The position numbers and the translations under genes were made by a program. 64,000 bases of DNA from Ambrosia x helenae (taxonomy: Eukaryota; Streptophyta; Magnoliopsida; Asterales; Asteraceae). Positions 35,359-46,180 of the stretch are shown one piece after another. The notes under the pieces are model-generated. The model did no database searches, had not been told where the DNA came from, and saw only the letters and a program-made list of their open reading frames with translations. Position 1 is the first letter of the stretch; the number at the start of each line of letters is the position of its first letter. The stretch lies in assembly GCA_030844895.1 (NCBI GenBank), contig CM061231.1, positions 149,582,165 through 149,646,164 on the forward strand. Direction: 5' to 3'.

Positions 35359-36347
35359 CCACATAAATTTAAAAAGAATATATAAATACATAATATATGA
35401 TGTAATTTATTTACTATAAACATTGAAAGATATGTAAGTTAGGTATGTGAAGAGTCACCACATTATTTATATACCAAATACATTACCACTATTTATAAGA
35501 CTATAACATTGATACAAACATAATAAAGACATGGAGGTTATGAATGTAAAGAGTCACCATTGTTAATTTCCTCATCAATTTTATAATTATGTTTAAATTA
35601 ATTTCTTCAACAATTTAATATTTAAGTAGAAAGACAATTTTACCCACTATTTATAAGACTATATCATTGATACAAACATAATAAAGGTTGTATTTACTTA
35701 AATTTTGCAGGTATCCTTCACTGATGCTTTATAATGTAGTATAGAAGATAAAAATTAGGGTTGATTCATTAGCGTGAGCATGAATTTATAGCTTTTTGAT
35801 TTCTTATTTTTTAACACAAATAACATAAGTAATTAACACATAGTTAAGTTTTTGTTTTCTCTTTATGCTAGTGTTTAATTTATTTTATTAATTAGAATTA
35901 GAACTTAAACAATATACAATTGCCGAAAGCAAAATAATATTGCGAACCACACTACATACAACGTTTAACAAGAACATTAAATAGATCAACAAATACCTTA
36001 AAAGTCTTAGAACAAATATAGTTTACGTATAGATCGAGTTAACTATTTCATGGCGTTCAAGGAGACCATGTTGATTGAAATTGAGGAAAGTCTCCATACC
36101 CTTCTCCAACCATCCTCCCCATCATCTATCCTTCATGTCCATTTGTTCCCTGCAACATCAGTTTTCATCCCATGCAGTAAGTGGAAGTAATATTTATAAT
36201 ATTTTAGAAACATATTAGCAAATCTAGAATGTTATATTTATAATTTTTGTCCGTTTTATTTAGTTAACAATATATATGATTCAAGATACACAACTTCTTA
36301 ACAAGGATAGTTGGGAAAGCCATATGTCCCCTTCATAGGGGCCATAT
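35359..36347. repeat. Host segmental duplication, copy 2, left part
   Basis: Nearly identical to 1-989, with a handful of substitutions (for example near 35735 and 35757). It ends in CATAT (36343-36347), the target site duplicated by family 2. Confidence 0.92.
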
Positions 36348-36731
36348 TGTGACACCCGACAAATTCTGGTTAACAACGTTGTCTAGATAAAAGTCTACCT
36401 TAGCGAGTCACGCGTATAGTATACTTAACTGGGTTAGTTAAGTCGTGTTATGGTTCGGGAACTATCGGTTTAGTCTAGAAGATCATTGGATGTTGGTCTA
36501 AAGGTTCATTAGATGTCAGTCCTTAACCAAGTGTACAAATGGTGACGATTTGTAGGATCGTCAGGTCATACCGAACATACAAGTCTCGAGTCCCGGGAAT
36601 TGGTGAACGAGTGTGAATATGTCTATTTGCAAGTGTTATGTGTTTACAATCATTATGTGACTTGTCGGTATGTGAATATGTGTTAACATATGTTAAAACG
36701 GGGTTTAACGCGCAAAATACATCGAACCAAC

Positions 36732-36932
36732 CCCTATAGGCGATTAGGGGAGGCTAATCGCCTATAGGGCATGCAATTGGGGAACATTACATGCGATTAG
36801 GAGGCCAATCGCATGTAATGTCTGGCGATTGGGCCTAAATGCATGAAGTTACATGCGATTAGGATCCCTAATCGCGTGTAAGTCTGCACAATCGCTAGTT
36901 ACGGGCTGGACGACTAAAAACGACTATAAATA
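36732..36932 (+). promoter_or_regulatory. Family 2 LTR palindromes and TATA box
   Basis: Perfect inverted repeat CCCTATAGGCGATTAG (36732-36747) with CTAATCGCCTATAGGG (36754-36769); a second with 15-bp arms ACATTACATGCGATT (36784-36798) and its complement (36807-36821); then an imperfect third near 36850-36893. TATAAATA is at 36925-36932. The 3' LTR has the same set from about 57604, with TATA at 57796-57803. The layout matches family 1 but with a GCGATTAG motif. Confidence 0.7.
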
Positions 36933-37547
36933 CCATACTTGACCTCCTAAACTTCATAATACAAACCCTAGTCGTCCCATAACCCGCCTCAACACACACA
37001 CAACCTCTGGAACGCGATTTTTGATCAAAACACAAGGTTTCAAGCTTAATCCATCATTCTTTCACAAATCTAAGGTTTGGTTTCCATCCATGCAATCTTT
37101 ATAAACGTTTTTATTCAATCCCTAATGGTCCAGACCTGTTCTAAAACGAAAAAGCTTTCTGAAAATCATTGATAAGTGTTGTTAATCGGATTCTAACAAT
37201 CATACATGTGTTATGTGTGTTTATGATTAATATCTAGGGTTTTTATGATTAAAGATGAGTGATTAACATGTTGTTAGGTTAGTTCAGAATAATATTGATG
37301 TCATGATTAATGAAATCTGAGTAATTGATTATTAGGGTTATAGTTATGCATGCTAATGTGGTGTTTCATGCTTTGTGTATGGTGTTTGGATTACATGGTT
37401 GCATGCAGGGCTGATAATACGAGGTTAAACGAAGGATTTTGGTTTAAACATGTTTAGAATAGTTGTTGGGTTGATATTGGATGGTTACACACGTTCTGGA
37501 TCTGATTTGGAGCGTTAAACGCGCGAAAAACCGGAACAGCAAGGTTA

Positions 37548-37850
37548 CAGGCGATTAGCAACCCTAATCGCCTATGTTAGGGGCGATTAGGAGGCTAAAT
37601 TTCCTATGTTTCATGTGAGTAGGGCTAAATGCTAGTAGTTACATGTGGTATAGCCCTAAATGCTAGTAGTTACATGTGGTATAGCCCTAAATGCTAGTAA
37701 TTACATGTGGTATAGCCCTAATCGCCTATAAAGTCAAGGTTTACATGTCTTATGACCCTAAATGCCTATATTACATGCGATTAGCCTTCCTAAATGCCAG
37801 TTGACCAACCTAAATGCTAGTTGACTTTTCCTAATCGCGTGTACTGCTGC
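37548..37850 (+). repeat. Second motif cluster and 31-bp tandem repeats, family 2 LTR
   Basis: GGCGATTAG/CTAATCGCC palindrome, then three copies of a 31-bp unit containing TAGTTACATGTGGTATAGCC (37625-37717), then more TAATCGC or TAAATGC variants. The 3' LTR repeats this at about 58410-58720. It is built from the same motif as the upstream cluster. Confidence 0.7.
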
Positions 37851-37992
37851 TGTAAGTGTAAATTAGCATTCCGAGACCCGATTTGACCTGTAGGAACATG
37901 CTAGGAACCCCGTAACATATCTAATAACTTGGTAACATATGTTTGGATGTAATTATGTGATACGTGAGCTATGTGCTATAACTTGTTGTGCG

Positions 37993-38324
37993 TGTAAGTC
38001 CAAGATCTTCTCTACCGGGTATCAAACAAACAATCGAGTGCGGAAAACAAGATTGAATGGTGAAGAACAAGAAAGAGACTTTGAATAGAATGATTTTATT
38101 GATCGAGTGCACACGGTTTCAATGAACCGTCTGGTACACCTACTAGCCGAAAATAACAAAGCAAAAGAACAATAGACTAGCAACCCCAAAACAACTAAGT
38201 AACCCCCTATTTATATGAATATAGGGCGGTCATGTTACATGGATCTCTTGGGCCGAAATCTAACTAACACACTAATACTAACAAGCCCAAGTCAAACGCA
38301 AACCTCTAATAACATGGCCCAACA
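37993..38324 (-). repeat. Copia LTR A (3' LTR of the unit)
   Basis: TG...CA ends (TGTTGGGCC on the minus strand). TATAAATA on the minus strand at 38209-38216. Identical to LTR C by eye. Confidence 0.93.
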
Positions 38325-38340
38325 ATATCCCCCTAGGTTT
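38325..38340 (-). promoter_or_regulatory. Polypurine tract beside LTR A
   Basis: Minus strand AAACCTAGGGGGATAT directly before LTR A, matching the tract beside LTR B. Confidence 0.8.
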
Positions 38341-38359
38341 GTGTTGACTTGTGATTACT

Positions 38360-40384
38360 TTAGCGCTTCTTACTGCTTTTGCTGCGCTTCTTTGATTCTT
38401 TCTTCTTTGCTTCCATTGCCCTTTTCCATTCTTCTGGTGATTTACCGACATAGGGTCCAAATAATTCTGTCTCCACCCTTCCTCTCTTGTCAGAGGCCAA
38501 TCCTAGTCTATCCACTTGCGCCACCGCACTAGTGAATGATTTGGCACAAACTTCATAAGTAGGGTCACATTGAATCTGATGCCTAGCCAAAACTTGAACA
38601 TCTTCAGAATGCAAACTCATTAAATCTCTAGCATCAGAAATCCTGAACTCATCCGTATCACACACAATTACAGCAGATGAAGAGGTAGGATCATATACCC
38701 AAAATCTCATATCCTTTAAGCAACCTCTATCCATTGGCTTGGACAAGGGAATAGTCTTCAATTTCTCAGTTGGTGGCCACTGTACAGTCTTAAAAGGCTT
38801 TCCATCAGCACCTCGTACTCCTTTATATTCCACCAATATCGAGCTAGCAGTCTTCATATCTCTGAAATTCACTTTAGCCTGCTCCTGAATCCTCTTATGA
38901 AACGTGAGACCTATTTTGTTCCTTGGATTCCTTGTTTGGTTGATAAAAGGAGATCTAGCAAGTTCAGCCAAGTCAATCTTCGTCCAGGAATTGAAACCTG
39001 AAGTAGAAGCATAATACTCAACAGCTCCATTCTTTCTATGAACCACGAATACTCCTTTATCATCATTATACCTCCAACACTCTATCCCAGTTCGATTACC
39101 ATACGTATCATATCTATCACTGGTAATCGTCACATATCGCTCAGGATGCTCTTCCATTGGATCAATAGACGGTTCAGCTAAATTCTTGAGAACATATGCA
39201 CTTCCAGGTCGACGATCTCTAACTCTGGGAACTTGATCTTCAAAATACTTCTTCATATGTTCTTCATGCTCTTTCTCTGATCTCTCACGTTCAGCTGGAG
39301 TCAACACCTTGTCAACAAAAGAAGATGTCTCAGAGAATTCCTTTCCAAACTTGTTCTCAAGTTTCTGAGTCAAGTTAAGCAATCTTGCTGAAACATCTCC
39401 CAATCCCGTCTCTAATTCAGCAATTTTCTTTTCCTTCTCAGTAACTGTCTCCATCAAACTCTGCACCTGAGCTGTCAACCAAACATTTTCAGTCTCCAGT
39501 TTCAGCACTTTAGATTGTAATCTGTGAACGTCCACTTCTGCAAACAAATCTTCATCACTTTCAACCTCTTCTTGACTTTTCTCTCTTTCCTCAGTTGTCA
39601 GAAATTCCACATCCACCTTCTTTCCCTGTTCTTTGTCTGCAAGAAACGCCAATTGAGCTTTCTGAAAGGCTTCTTCATCAAACAAAACCTTTCCAGTGCC
39701 AGATGCACCTGAGGATCCAGTTTCCTCACTAAGTCTCCCAGTGATAGGTGCCTTGCTCATGAACTGAGAGAAAGCCTCTGTTGCAATCACTGGTGAGATA
39801 GAAGAACTAATAGTGCCAGTAGGAATATCAGGTGAAGGATCAGTATCGGTCATAGCAATGTCATCAGCAGCAGCAGAAACAGACTCTTCAACAATAACAT
39901 TCATTCGTGGATCTCTCTTACTTCGTTTTCTTGGTCGTAAATCAGAACCCAGATCTACAGTACCTTCATCACCAACAACTGTCTCAGCTGCAACAATGGG
40001 TGGAGGGACCCTTTGTTCAGCTTCTCGAACAGTTTCTAAGATGCTAGATAACACCTCTACTTGAGGAATAATTGATGCAGAAGTGATAACATCAGCATCT
40101 TGAATCACGGTTCCTTCTTCACTCATCTCCTTTTCAGTATCAGTCACAGACTTTATTTCAGCATTCTCAAGAATAAAGTCATCTATCTCATCATCATTCA
40201 GATCATCAAACTCAAAGTTCTCAAACTGATCATCTTCATTTCCTGTAGTCAGTTGATCATCTCTCACTTCCTCCTCATCCTCACTCTCCACATCATCTTC
40301 ACTTTCCACCTCAGTCAAGTCAACTTTCTCAGGAGGGGATCGTTGTTCAGCTGGTGGAGGATCAACAATCTGAACATGGATCAA
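38360..40384 (-). CDS. Extra 3' ORF of a copia/SIRE-like element, N-terminus cut
   Basis: 674 open codons between pol and the PPT, where SIRE-type elements carry an additional, sometimes called envelope-like, ORF. An acidic Asp/Glu-rich stretch (residues about 22-80), an RPRKRSKR basic patch (about 150), a predicted coiled coil (about 290-350), a conserved-looking region, and a Lys/Ser/Arg tail (KKKESKKRSKSSKKR). I see no signal peptide or membrane span, which argues against a true envelope. The frame opens with TTG at the inversion breakpoint, so the original start is missing; the first in-frame Met is near residue 90. Function is unknown. Confidence 0.65.
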   Translation of the reverse strand: MIHVQIVDPPPAEQRSPPEKVDLTEVESEDDVESEDEEEVRDDQLTTGNEDDQFENFEFDDLNDDEIDDFILENAEIKSVTDTEKEMSEEGTVIQDADVITSASIIPQVEVLSSILETVREAEQRVPPPIVAAETVVGDEGTVDLGSDLRPRKRSKRDPRMNVIVEESVSAAADDIAMTDTDPSPDIPTGTISSSISPVIATEAFSQFMSKAPITGRLSEETGSSGASGTGKVLFDEEAFQKAQLAFLADKEQGKKVDVEFLTTEEREKSQEEVESDEDLFAEVDVHRLQSKVLKLETENVWLTAQVQSLMETVTEKEKKIAELETGLGDVSARLLNLTQKLENKFGKEFSETSSFVDKVLTPAERERSEKEHEEHMKKYFEDQVPRVRDRRPGSAYVLKNLAEPSIDPMEEHPERYVTITSDRYDTYGNRTGIECWRYNDDKGVFVVHRKNGAVEYYASTSGFNSWTKIDLAELARSPFINQTRNPRNKIGLTFHKRIQEQAKVNFRDMKTASSILVEYKGVRGADGKPFKTVQWPPTEKLKTIPLSKPMDRGCLKDMRFWVYDPTSSSAVIVCDTDEFRISDARDLMSLHSEDVQVLARHQIQCDPTYEVCAKSFTSAVAQVDRLGLASDKRGRVETELFGPYVGKSPEEWKRAMEAKKKESKKRSKSSKKR

Positions 40385-40507
40385 AGTTTCAAACGTTTCA
40401 AACGTGCAAATGTTTCAAACGTTGATATGCAATGGATCAAAGTCCAATATACAGATGCCAATGGTGCACCCAAGATGACCATGGCCTGGGTACCTATGAC
40501 TAACTGA
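40385..40507 (+). pseudogene. Gag C-terminal fragment in inverted segment
   Basis: Plus-strand codons ending GAPKMTMAWVPMTN then TGA match the end of the minus-strand gag at 46181 (SGVPRTAMAWVPMFN). This shows the plus-strand pol segment brought the tail of its own gag with it. The next frame (pol) opens at 40504, one base back from the gag frame. Confidence 0.75.
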
Positions 40508-40518
40508 TCCTGCATCAT

Positions 40519-43500
40519 GTGCAGGAACGGCTGTGGAGGACTATCATTCGTCTCTGGTACATTGATAGTGGCTGTTCGAGGCACATGACAGGAGACTTGT
40601 CCCAACTAACTGAGGTTGAATTTTTCAATGGCGGATTTGTCTCCTTTGCAGGAGGTGAGAAAGGTCAGATAACTCAAAGAGGAACGGTAAGAAATGGTGC
40701 TCTTCAGTTTAATAAGGTAAATTATGTTCCTGAATTAAAGCATAGTTTGCTTAGTGTATCACAAATCTGTGACAATGGCTACTCAACTCATTTCACTGAT
40801 AAAGGATGTTTGATATTGAAACCTGGAGTAGTCATTCCAGATGAATGGGTCTTACTGAAATCGGATCGTCGAGGTGATGCTTATGTCATTGACATGAACA
40901 AACCCCCTTCCGAAAATGTCACATGTCTTTTTTCTAAAGTTTCTCAAAATACTGCTATTCTTTGGCATCGTCGTCTTGGACATGCAAATGCTAAAAATCT
41001 GAATAGAGTAGCTAAACTGGGATTGGTAAGGGATTTGCCTGTGCGTGATTTTATAACAATTGAAAAATGTGTTGCTTGCGCGAGAGGAAAGCATCATCGA
41101 AAACCACATTATTCCAAGTTAGTAAACTCTATTGACTCATTACTACAGCTACTTCACATGGACCTATTCGGCCCAGTGAATGTACTTAGTATTTCTCGTA
41201 AAGCGTACTGTTTGGTAATAACTGATGACTACTCACGCTTTACCTGGGTTTTCTTTTTGGCTAACAAGAGTGAAACTGCAGAAATAGTCAAACATTTTAT
41301 AACTTTGATTGAGAATCAGACCAACTCGAAGGTGAAAGGTATTAGGTGTGACAACGGGACTGAGTTCAAGAATGCTGAGTTGAACTATTACTGTGCTCAA
41401 AAGGAATTGCCCGTCAATTCAGCTCAGCAAGGACGCCGCAGCAAAATGGAGTTGCAGAAAGAAGAAATCGCACTTTAATTGAAGCTGCCCGCACAATGTT
41501 GTGTGACTCACAACTTCCAACTTTCTTTTGGGCAGAGGCGGTCAACACAGCTTGTTATGTGCAGAACCGCGTTCAAGTCAACAAAGCTCGGATGAAGACA
41601 CCCTACGAAGTGCTGTTTGGCACTAAACCCTCCGTCAAGCATTTTCGTGCTTTTGGTTGTCCATGTACACTGCTGCACTTGGACGCTATACCAAAGTTTG
41701 ATGCGAAAGCTGACGACTGCTATTTTGTCGGTTATGCTGGCAAAACTGCATATAGGGTCTATAACAAACAAACTAGGCAAATCGTAGAGTCGTTTGACGT
41801 GCGTTGGCTTGAAGAAAATGCAACAGATGCTAGAGTGGGCCCCGATTGGTTGTTTGACTATGAGTCTCTCTTTCGATCATTTCATGTTTTTGATAATGTC
41901 TCTAGTAGTGTAAACACAGGTTCTGCAGATTCCTCAACTTTCAATGCTGAACCCACATCCTCCATGACTGATGATGCAACGGATGAGGGGGATGGTGCAT
42001 CCACATCTCAATTACCACAGCCACTTCCAGCTCCTGTCGATCCATTCATTCACTCAGCAGATTCTATACCACAGGTTGATGATGAAGATGTGTCTGTTGA
42101 AACTTCGATTCCCTCATTTCATGACCCTATTCCTACTGACTGCATGGTGGAGCATACTGATGCAGTAGCAAATGATCATGACTCTATGGAAGAGCCGGCA
42201 GTAGGCAGTATCACCGTTCTCCCGAGAACCTCCTCAGTTCCAGACATTGTTATTCCCACTAGCATTCAACGAGATCACCCTCTGGAGAACATCATTGGTC
42301 CGGTAGATGCAGGTGTTCTAACAAGAAGCCAAACTGGTGACATCAACAGATGTCTGTATTCATGTTTCATCTCTCAAATTGAACCAAAGTCTCTTGCTAC
42401 GGCCATGAAAGAAACAAGTTGGGTGGATGCAATGCAAGATGAACTGAACCAGTTTGAGAAATTGAAAGTTTGGAAGTTAGTTGAATTACCTCCAGGAAAA
42501 CGACCACTTGGCACACGATGGGTCTACAGAAACAAAAGAGACGATAGCGGGGTCATTGTGAGAAACAAAGCTAGGTTAGTCGTACAAGGGTTCCGACAAA
42601 TTGAAGGACTCGACTATGATGAAGTTTATGCGCCGGTGGCGAGATTGGAAGCAATCAGAATTTTTCTCGCTTACGCTTCATTTAAAGGGTTTACGGTCTA
42701 TCAGATGGACGTCAAAACCGCATTTCTGTATGGAACAGTGAAGGAAGAAATTTATGTTGGTCAACCACCGGGTTTCACAAATCCAAAGTACCCAGAGCAT
42801 GTGTACAAACTTGACAAAGCGTTATATGGTTTACATCAAGCACCTCGTGCTTGGTATGCTACCTTAACTGAACACTTGCTTGTAAATGGATACACTCGTG
42901 GTGTCATTGATCAGACTCTATTCGTCAAGACAGTAAATGAAGATCGTATACTGGTGCAAATTTATGTGGATGATATCATCTTTGGTTCTACTAATGATGC
43001 TCTGTGTAAAGAATTTGAGGAGGTGATGAAAAAGCAATTTGAGATGAGTGCTCTTGGTGAAATGACCTTTTTCTTAGGTCTGCAAGTTCGTCAAAACTCC
43101 AAGGGTATCCTGATTCATCAAGGAAAATACGTGGATGACATTCTTGCAAAGTTCAGCTTCAATGATATCAAGCCAGCCGATACACCAATGTCTGAAAGAC
43201 CAGGTCTCACTCAGGATCTGGAAGGGGAGGCCGTAGAAGAAACACTTTATCGTTCAATGATTGGTTCGCTGATGTATCTGACAGCTAGCAGACCAGACAT
43301 CATGTTCGCTGTGTGTCAATGCGCACGTTATCAGGCTAATCCTAAAACTTCTCATTTACATGCTGTCAAGAGAATCTTTAGATACCTTAAAGGGAAACCT
43401 AGATTCGGTCTTTGGTATCCTAAGGATTCTCCTTTTGATTTACATGCTTTTTCTGACAGCGATTTTGGAGGTTGTGACATTGACAGGAAATCTACTTCTG

Positions 43501-43910
43501 CGGGGTGTCAATTCTTAGGCGATCGGCTTATTGCATGGCAATGTAAGAAGCAGCAAACAGTATCCGTTTCAACAGCGGAAGCTGAATATGTGGCTGCCTC
43601 CGCATGCTGTTCTCAGGTTATCTGGATACAACACCAACTGGTGGATTACGGTTTGAATTTCTCTCTTACTCCCATTTATTGTGATAATGATGCAGCTATT
43701 CAAATTGTTAAAAATCCAGTTCAATTTTCTAAAGTAAAACACATTGCCATCAAAGAACATTTCATCCGCGACTCGTTTAACCAAGGTTTAATTGTGCCCA
43801 CTCACATTCATACTGATGACAATGTCGCAGATCTTTTTACAAAACCTGTTAATCGAGCGCGTTTTGAAGCTTTGTCTGAACTGCTCAAAATGGTCCATTT
43901 CGAGGACTGA
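40519..43910 (+). pseudogene. Ty1/copia Pol, inverted relative to its element, one frameshift
   Basis: Block 1 (40519-41478): protease start WYIDSGCSRHMTGD, pre-integrase H...H...CVAC zinc motif, integrase with MDLFGP and RCDNGTEF. A frameshift near 41425-41440 disrupts the integrase around the third catalytic position. Block 2 (41496-43910): integrase C-terminus, low-complexity linker, RT with MDVKTAFLYG and YVDDIIFGS, RNase H with SDSDFGG and STAEAEYVA, and the usual end. All polymerase residues I know for the family are present. The plus orientation is opposite to LTRs, PBS, PPT and the neighbouring ORFs, so it cannot be translated from the unit's own transcript. Confidence 0.88.
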
Positions 43911-43920
43911 ACTGGTCTTT

Positions 43921-43977
43921 AAAAAAAATAAATAAATAAATAAATAAATAAATAAAAAAAAAAAAAAAAAAGAAAAT
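43921..43977 (+). repeat. A-rich tract after inverted pol: (AAAT)n and poly-A
   Basis: Starts 11 bp after the pol stop: about seven AAAT units, then about 18 A. It lies at the junction with the PBS of LTR B. It could be a microsatellite or the trace of a polyadenylated transcript. Confidence 0.85.
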
Positions 43978-43986
43978 CAAATGAAT

Positions 43987-44001
43987 AGCTCTGATACCAA
44001 T
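43987..44001 (-). promoter_or_regulatory. Primer binding site beside LTR B
   Basis: ATTGGTATCAGAGCT on the minus strand directly follows LTR B, complementary to initiator Met-tRNA. Confidence 0.85.
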
Positions 44002-44377
44002 TGTAAGTCCAAGATCTTCTCTACCGGGTATCAAACAAACAATCGAGTGCGGAAAACAAGATTGAATGTGAAGAACAAAAGATTAAAACGATGAAAAACA
44101 CAAATAATCGCTGCTTTGTATTGCACACGGTATGAAAACCGTCGGGTACAATACACCAATCACCAATGATCTCTAGAGAAGCTCTCTAGAGATATATGTT
44201 TTGTTTTTGTCAAATGAATGGTCTAACCCTAACAATGAATCAAACATAACAATATATAGGGTCCACTAATCCCTTGGCCCACATGGCCTAACCCAAGTCC
44301 ATTAACTAAACTAAGCCCAACTAACACAAATAGGCTTAATAAAGACAAGCGTAAACCTACTTAAATATAGCCCAACA
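44002..44377 (-). repeat. Copia LTR B, internal and diverged
   Basis: 376 bp with TG...CA ends. The first ~75 bp match LTRs A and C closely, the rest differs (for example CGCTGCTTTGTATTG and a CTCTAGAGA palindrome). With a PBS on one side and a PPT on the other it is a shared LTR of two head-to-tail element halves, not a solo LTR. Confidence 0.88.
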
Positions 44378-44393
44378 ATATCCCCCTAGGTTT
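44378..44393 (-). promoter_or_regulatory. Polypurine tract beside LTR B
   Basis: TAAACCTAGGGGGATAT-like tract on the minus strand immediately upstream of LTR B. Confidence 0.8.
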
Positions 44394-46180
44394 ATGCTGT
44401 CTTTATCATGGCTTAGTAGGAAGAATCTTCAGATCTTGATCTTCCAATCTTGGGTTCTTTCTTGTTCTCTTGGAGGTAGCTTCATAACTTTAATCATCAT
44501 CAGCTTTTGCTTGAACATATTGCTAAAAGAGAACGTGAGAGGAGGATTCTCAGAAGCTCTTTTCTTTGTCAATCTTCTCTTTCAAGCAACTTTTCAGGTA
44601 CTTCTTCACTTGTACTTTCATTGTCAAAAGATGATTCACTTCAGGTTCTTCTGACTCAGGTACATCTTCTCAGTGTGGAGATTCATGCTTGTCAGCAACT
44701 GGAACTCTTTCATTCTTCATCAACCCCTGTTTCTTGATTTGTATAAATTCTGCAAATTCTCAGAATTTTGTGAGCAAACAATTTATGCAACAGAGGGTCC
44801 AGTTTACATGAACACTAAGTACATCAGTGTACTTCAATTTTAAAATCTCAAAAACAACCTGAATTTTGTTCGAGAATTGGTCAAATCCTCAAGAATGGTT
44901 AATTTTTATAAAAGAAAACAAACAAATTAAAATAAAAATTCAAACTAATTACATTGCATCTTTTTGTGAGAATCATGTGCAAGAAGATCATATCAGCTTT
45001 GTCAAAATGTAACACACCATTAGTATATATGTTCTGATAAACTTATTAAAGTGCTAGAAAACAGTCCAAGACGATTACCAGCATCGTTTATCCACTTAAA
45101 CAAACATACACATACGTCTTCAAGTCCGATGTTTTCTTATTTTCTTAACGTGTGTTAGACCGAAATAACTGTGTGTCCCACATCATGACATACCCCCGCG
45201 ATCAAGGTATGCACAAAGCTTCTTCATAACAGGTGAGTAAATTGCTGACATCTGTAATTTTTACAAGGTCAAGATCATCGGTGATCAGGTCTGCATATAT
45301 CTGGATGCAACAGAGAGACCGATGGATTCTCGACCAGGGTTAGGGCAAATACCAAATGTTTCGGTATGATCGTTGCTTTAGGCTTTTGATTTGTGCCTTT
45401 AGCTTGAATTCTCTTTGAGAATATGGGTTTTGGCATTTCCTTATTGCTCTTTTAAGACGTCCTGACTGTGCCTAGGTCAGCATATATCTGGATGCAGCAG
45501 AAGGGCAGCCAGGACATCCCCAGATGTATCAACAATTTAAAGACCTGAAATCTCAGACTTTGGCAATCTATCAACGCAAGATTTAAGACCATAAAATCAT
45601 ACGCCGATGATGTGTTCCCCACAAGTTACACAGTCCTTTATATTTATCATTAATTTTTGACTGAGTTCGTAGTGCAGTTTGCCTGCCAGTACATCATATA
45701 ATGGAGCTGCAATCACACCTGATTTAATTTTCTTTTCGATTTTAAGGCGTAACAGTTCAACAGCTGATGTACTATCATTTCTTCTTTTTCACACCATGAA
45801 ATTCTCATTTTTGAAATTTCCCAATTGTTTTTGTATTTTTTTGAGGATATATATCCCCCTAAATTTGTGCTTAAAATTGAAAATTTAAAGAACAAATTTA
45901 CAACCTAAAACTAAGAAAAATATTTTTGTGTTTTTCTAAAACCATTCTCGAATTAAAGACCAATTACATTCAAAATTCAATGCATCAGGTTTTGAGTGTA
46001 CCTCTTTCGCTGATTTTACCTCCATTGTCTCCTTTAAAGGAAACATACTCACTGTTTAAGAATTTTAAGATAAACGTATAACAGAGAGATGTCACCTGTC
46101 ATGTGCGGGGAACAACCGTTGTCAACATACCAGTGGTCGTCGACAATCCTCCCTGGATGTCCCTGCACTAAGAAAAGAGA
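44394..46180 (-). pseudogene. Gag-only half: pol reduced to a protease stub
   Basis: Right after the gag stop, minus-strand codons near 46075-46165 read WYVDNGCSPHMTGD, the start of copia protease with DNG in place of the usual D-S/T-G. No integrase, RT or RNase H follows; the remaining 1.6 kb is AT-rich with no frame. Two copies of CATATATCTGGATGCA lie about 185 bp apart (near 45294 and 45480). This half therefore lost pol before or during formation of the unit. Confidence 0.75.

Larger units (their letters stand above)
36348..37992 (+). repeat. Family 2 5' LTR, left part
   Basis: First 1,645 bp of the 5' LTR; it resumes at 50861 after the copia unit and ends at 51870. GTGCG at 37988-37992 is the left target duplication of that unit. 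It includes the promoter palindromes, TATA box and second motif cluster described below. Confidence 0.95.

Noticed and set aside
38360..40384. Extra ORF as a true viral envelope gene
   Set aside because: No signal peptide, membrane span or cleavage-like region can be seen; only the genomic position resembles envelope-like ORFs.
44002..44377. LTR B as an ordinary solo LTR insertion
   Set aside because: A solo LTR would have a target duplication and no adjoining PBS and PPT; here both are present and no duplication is visible.
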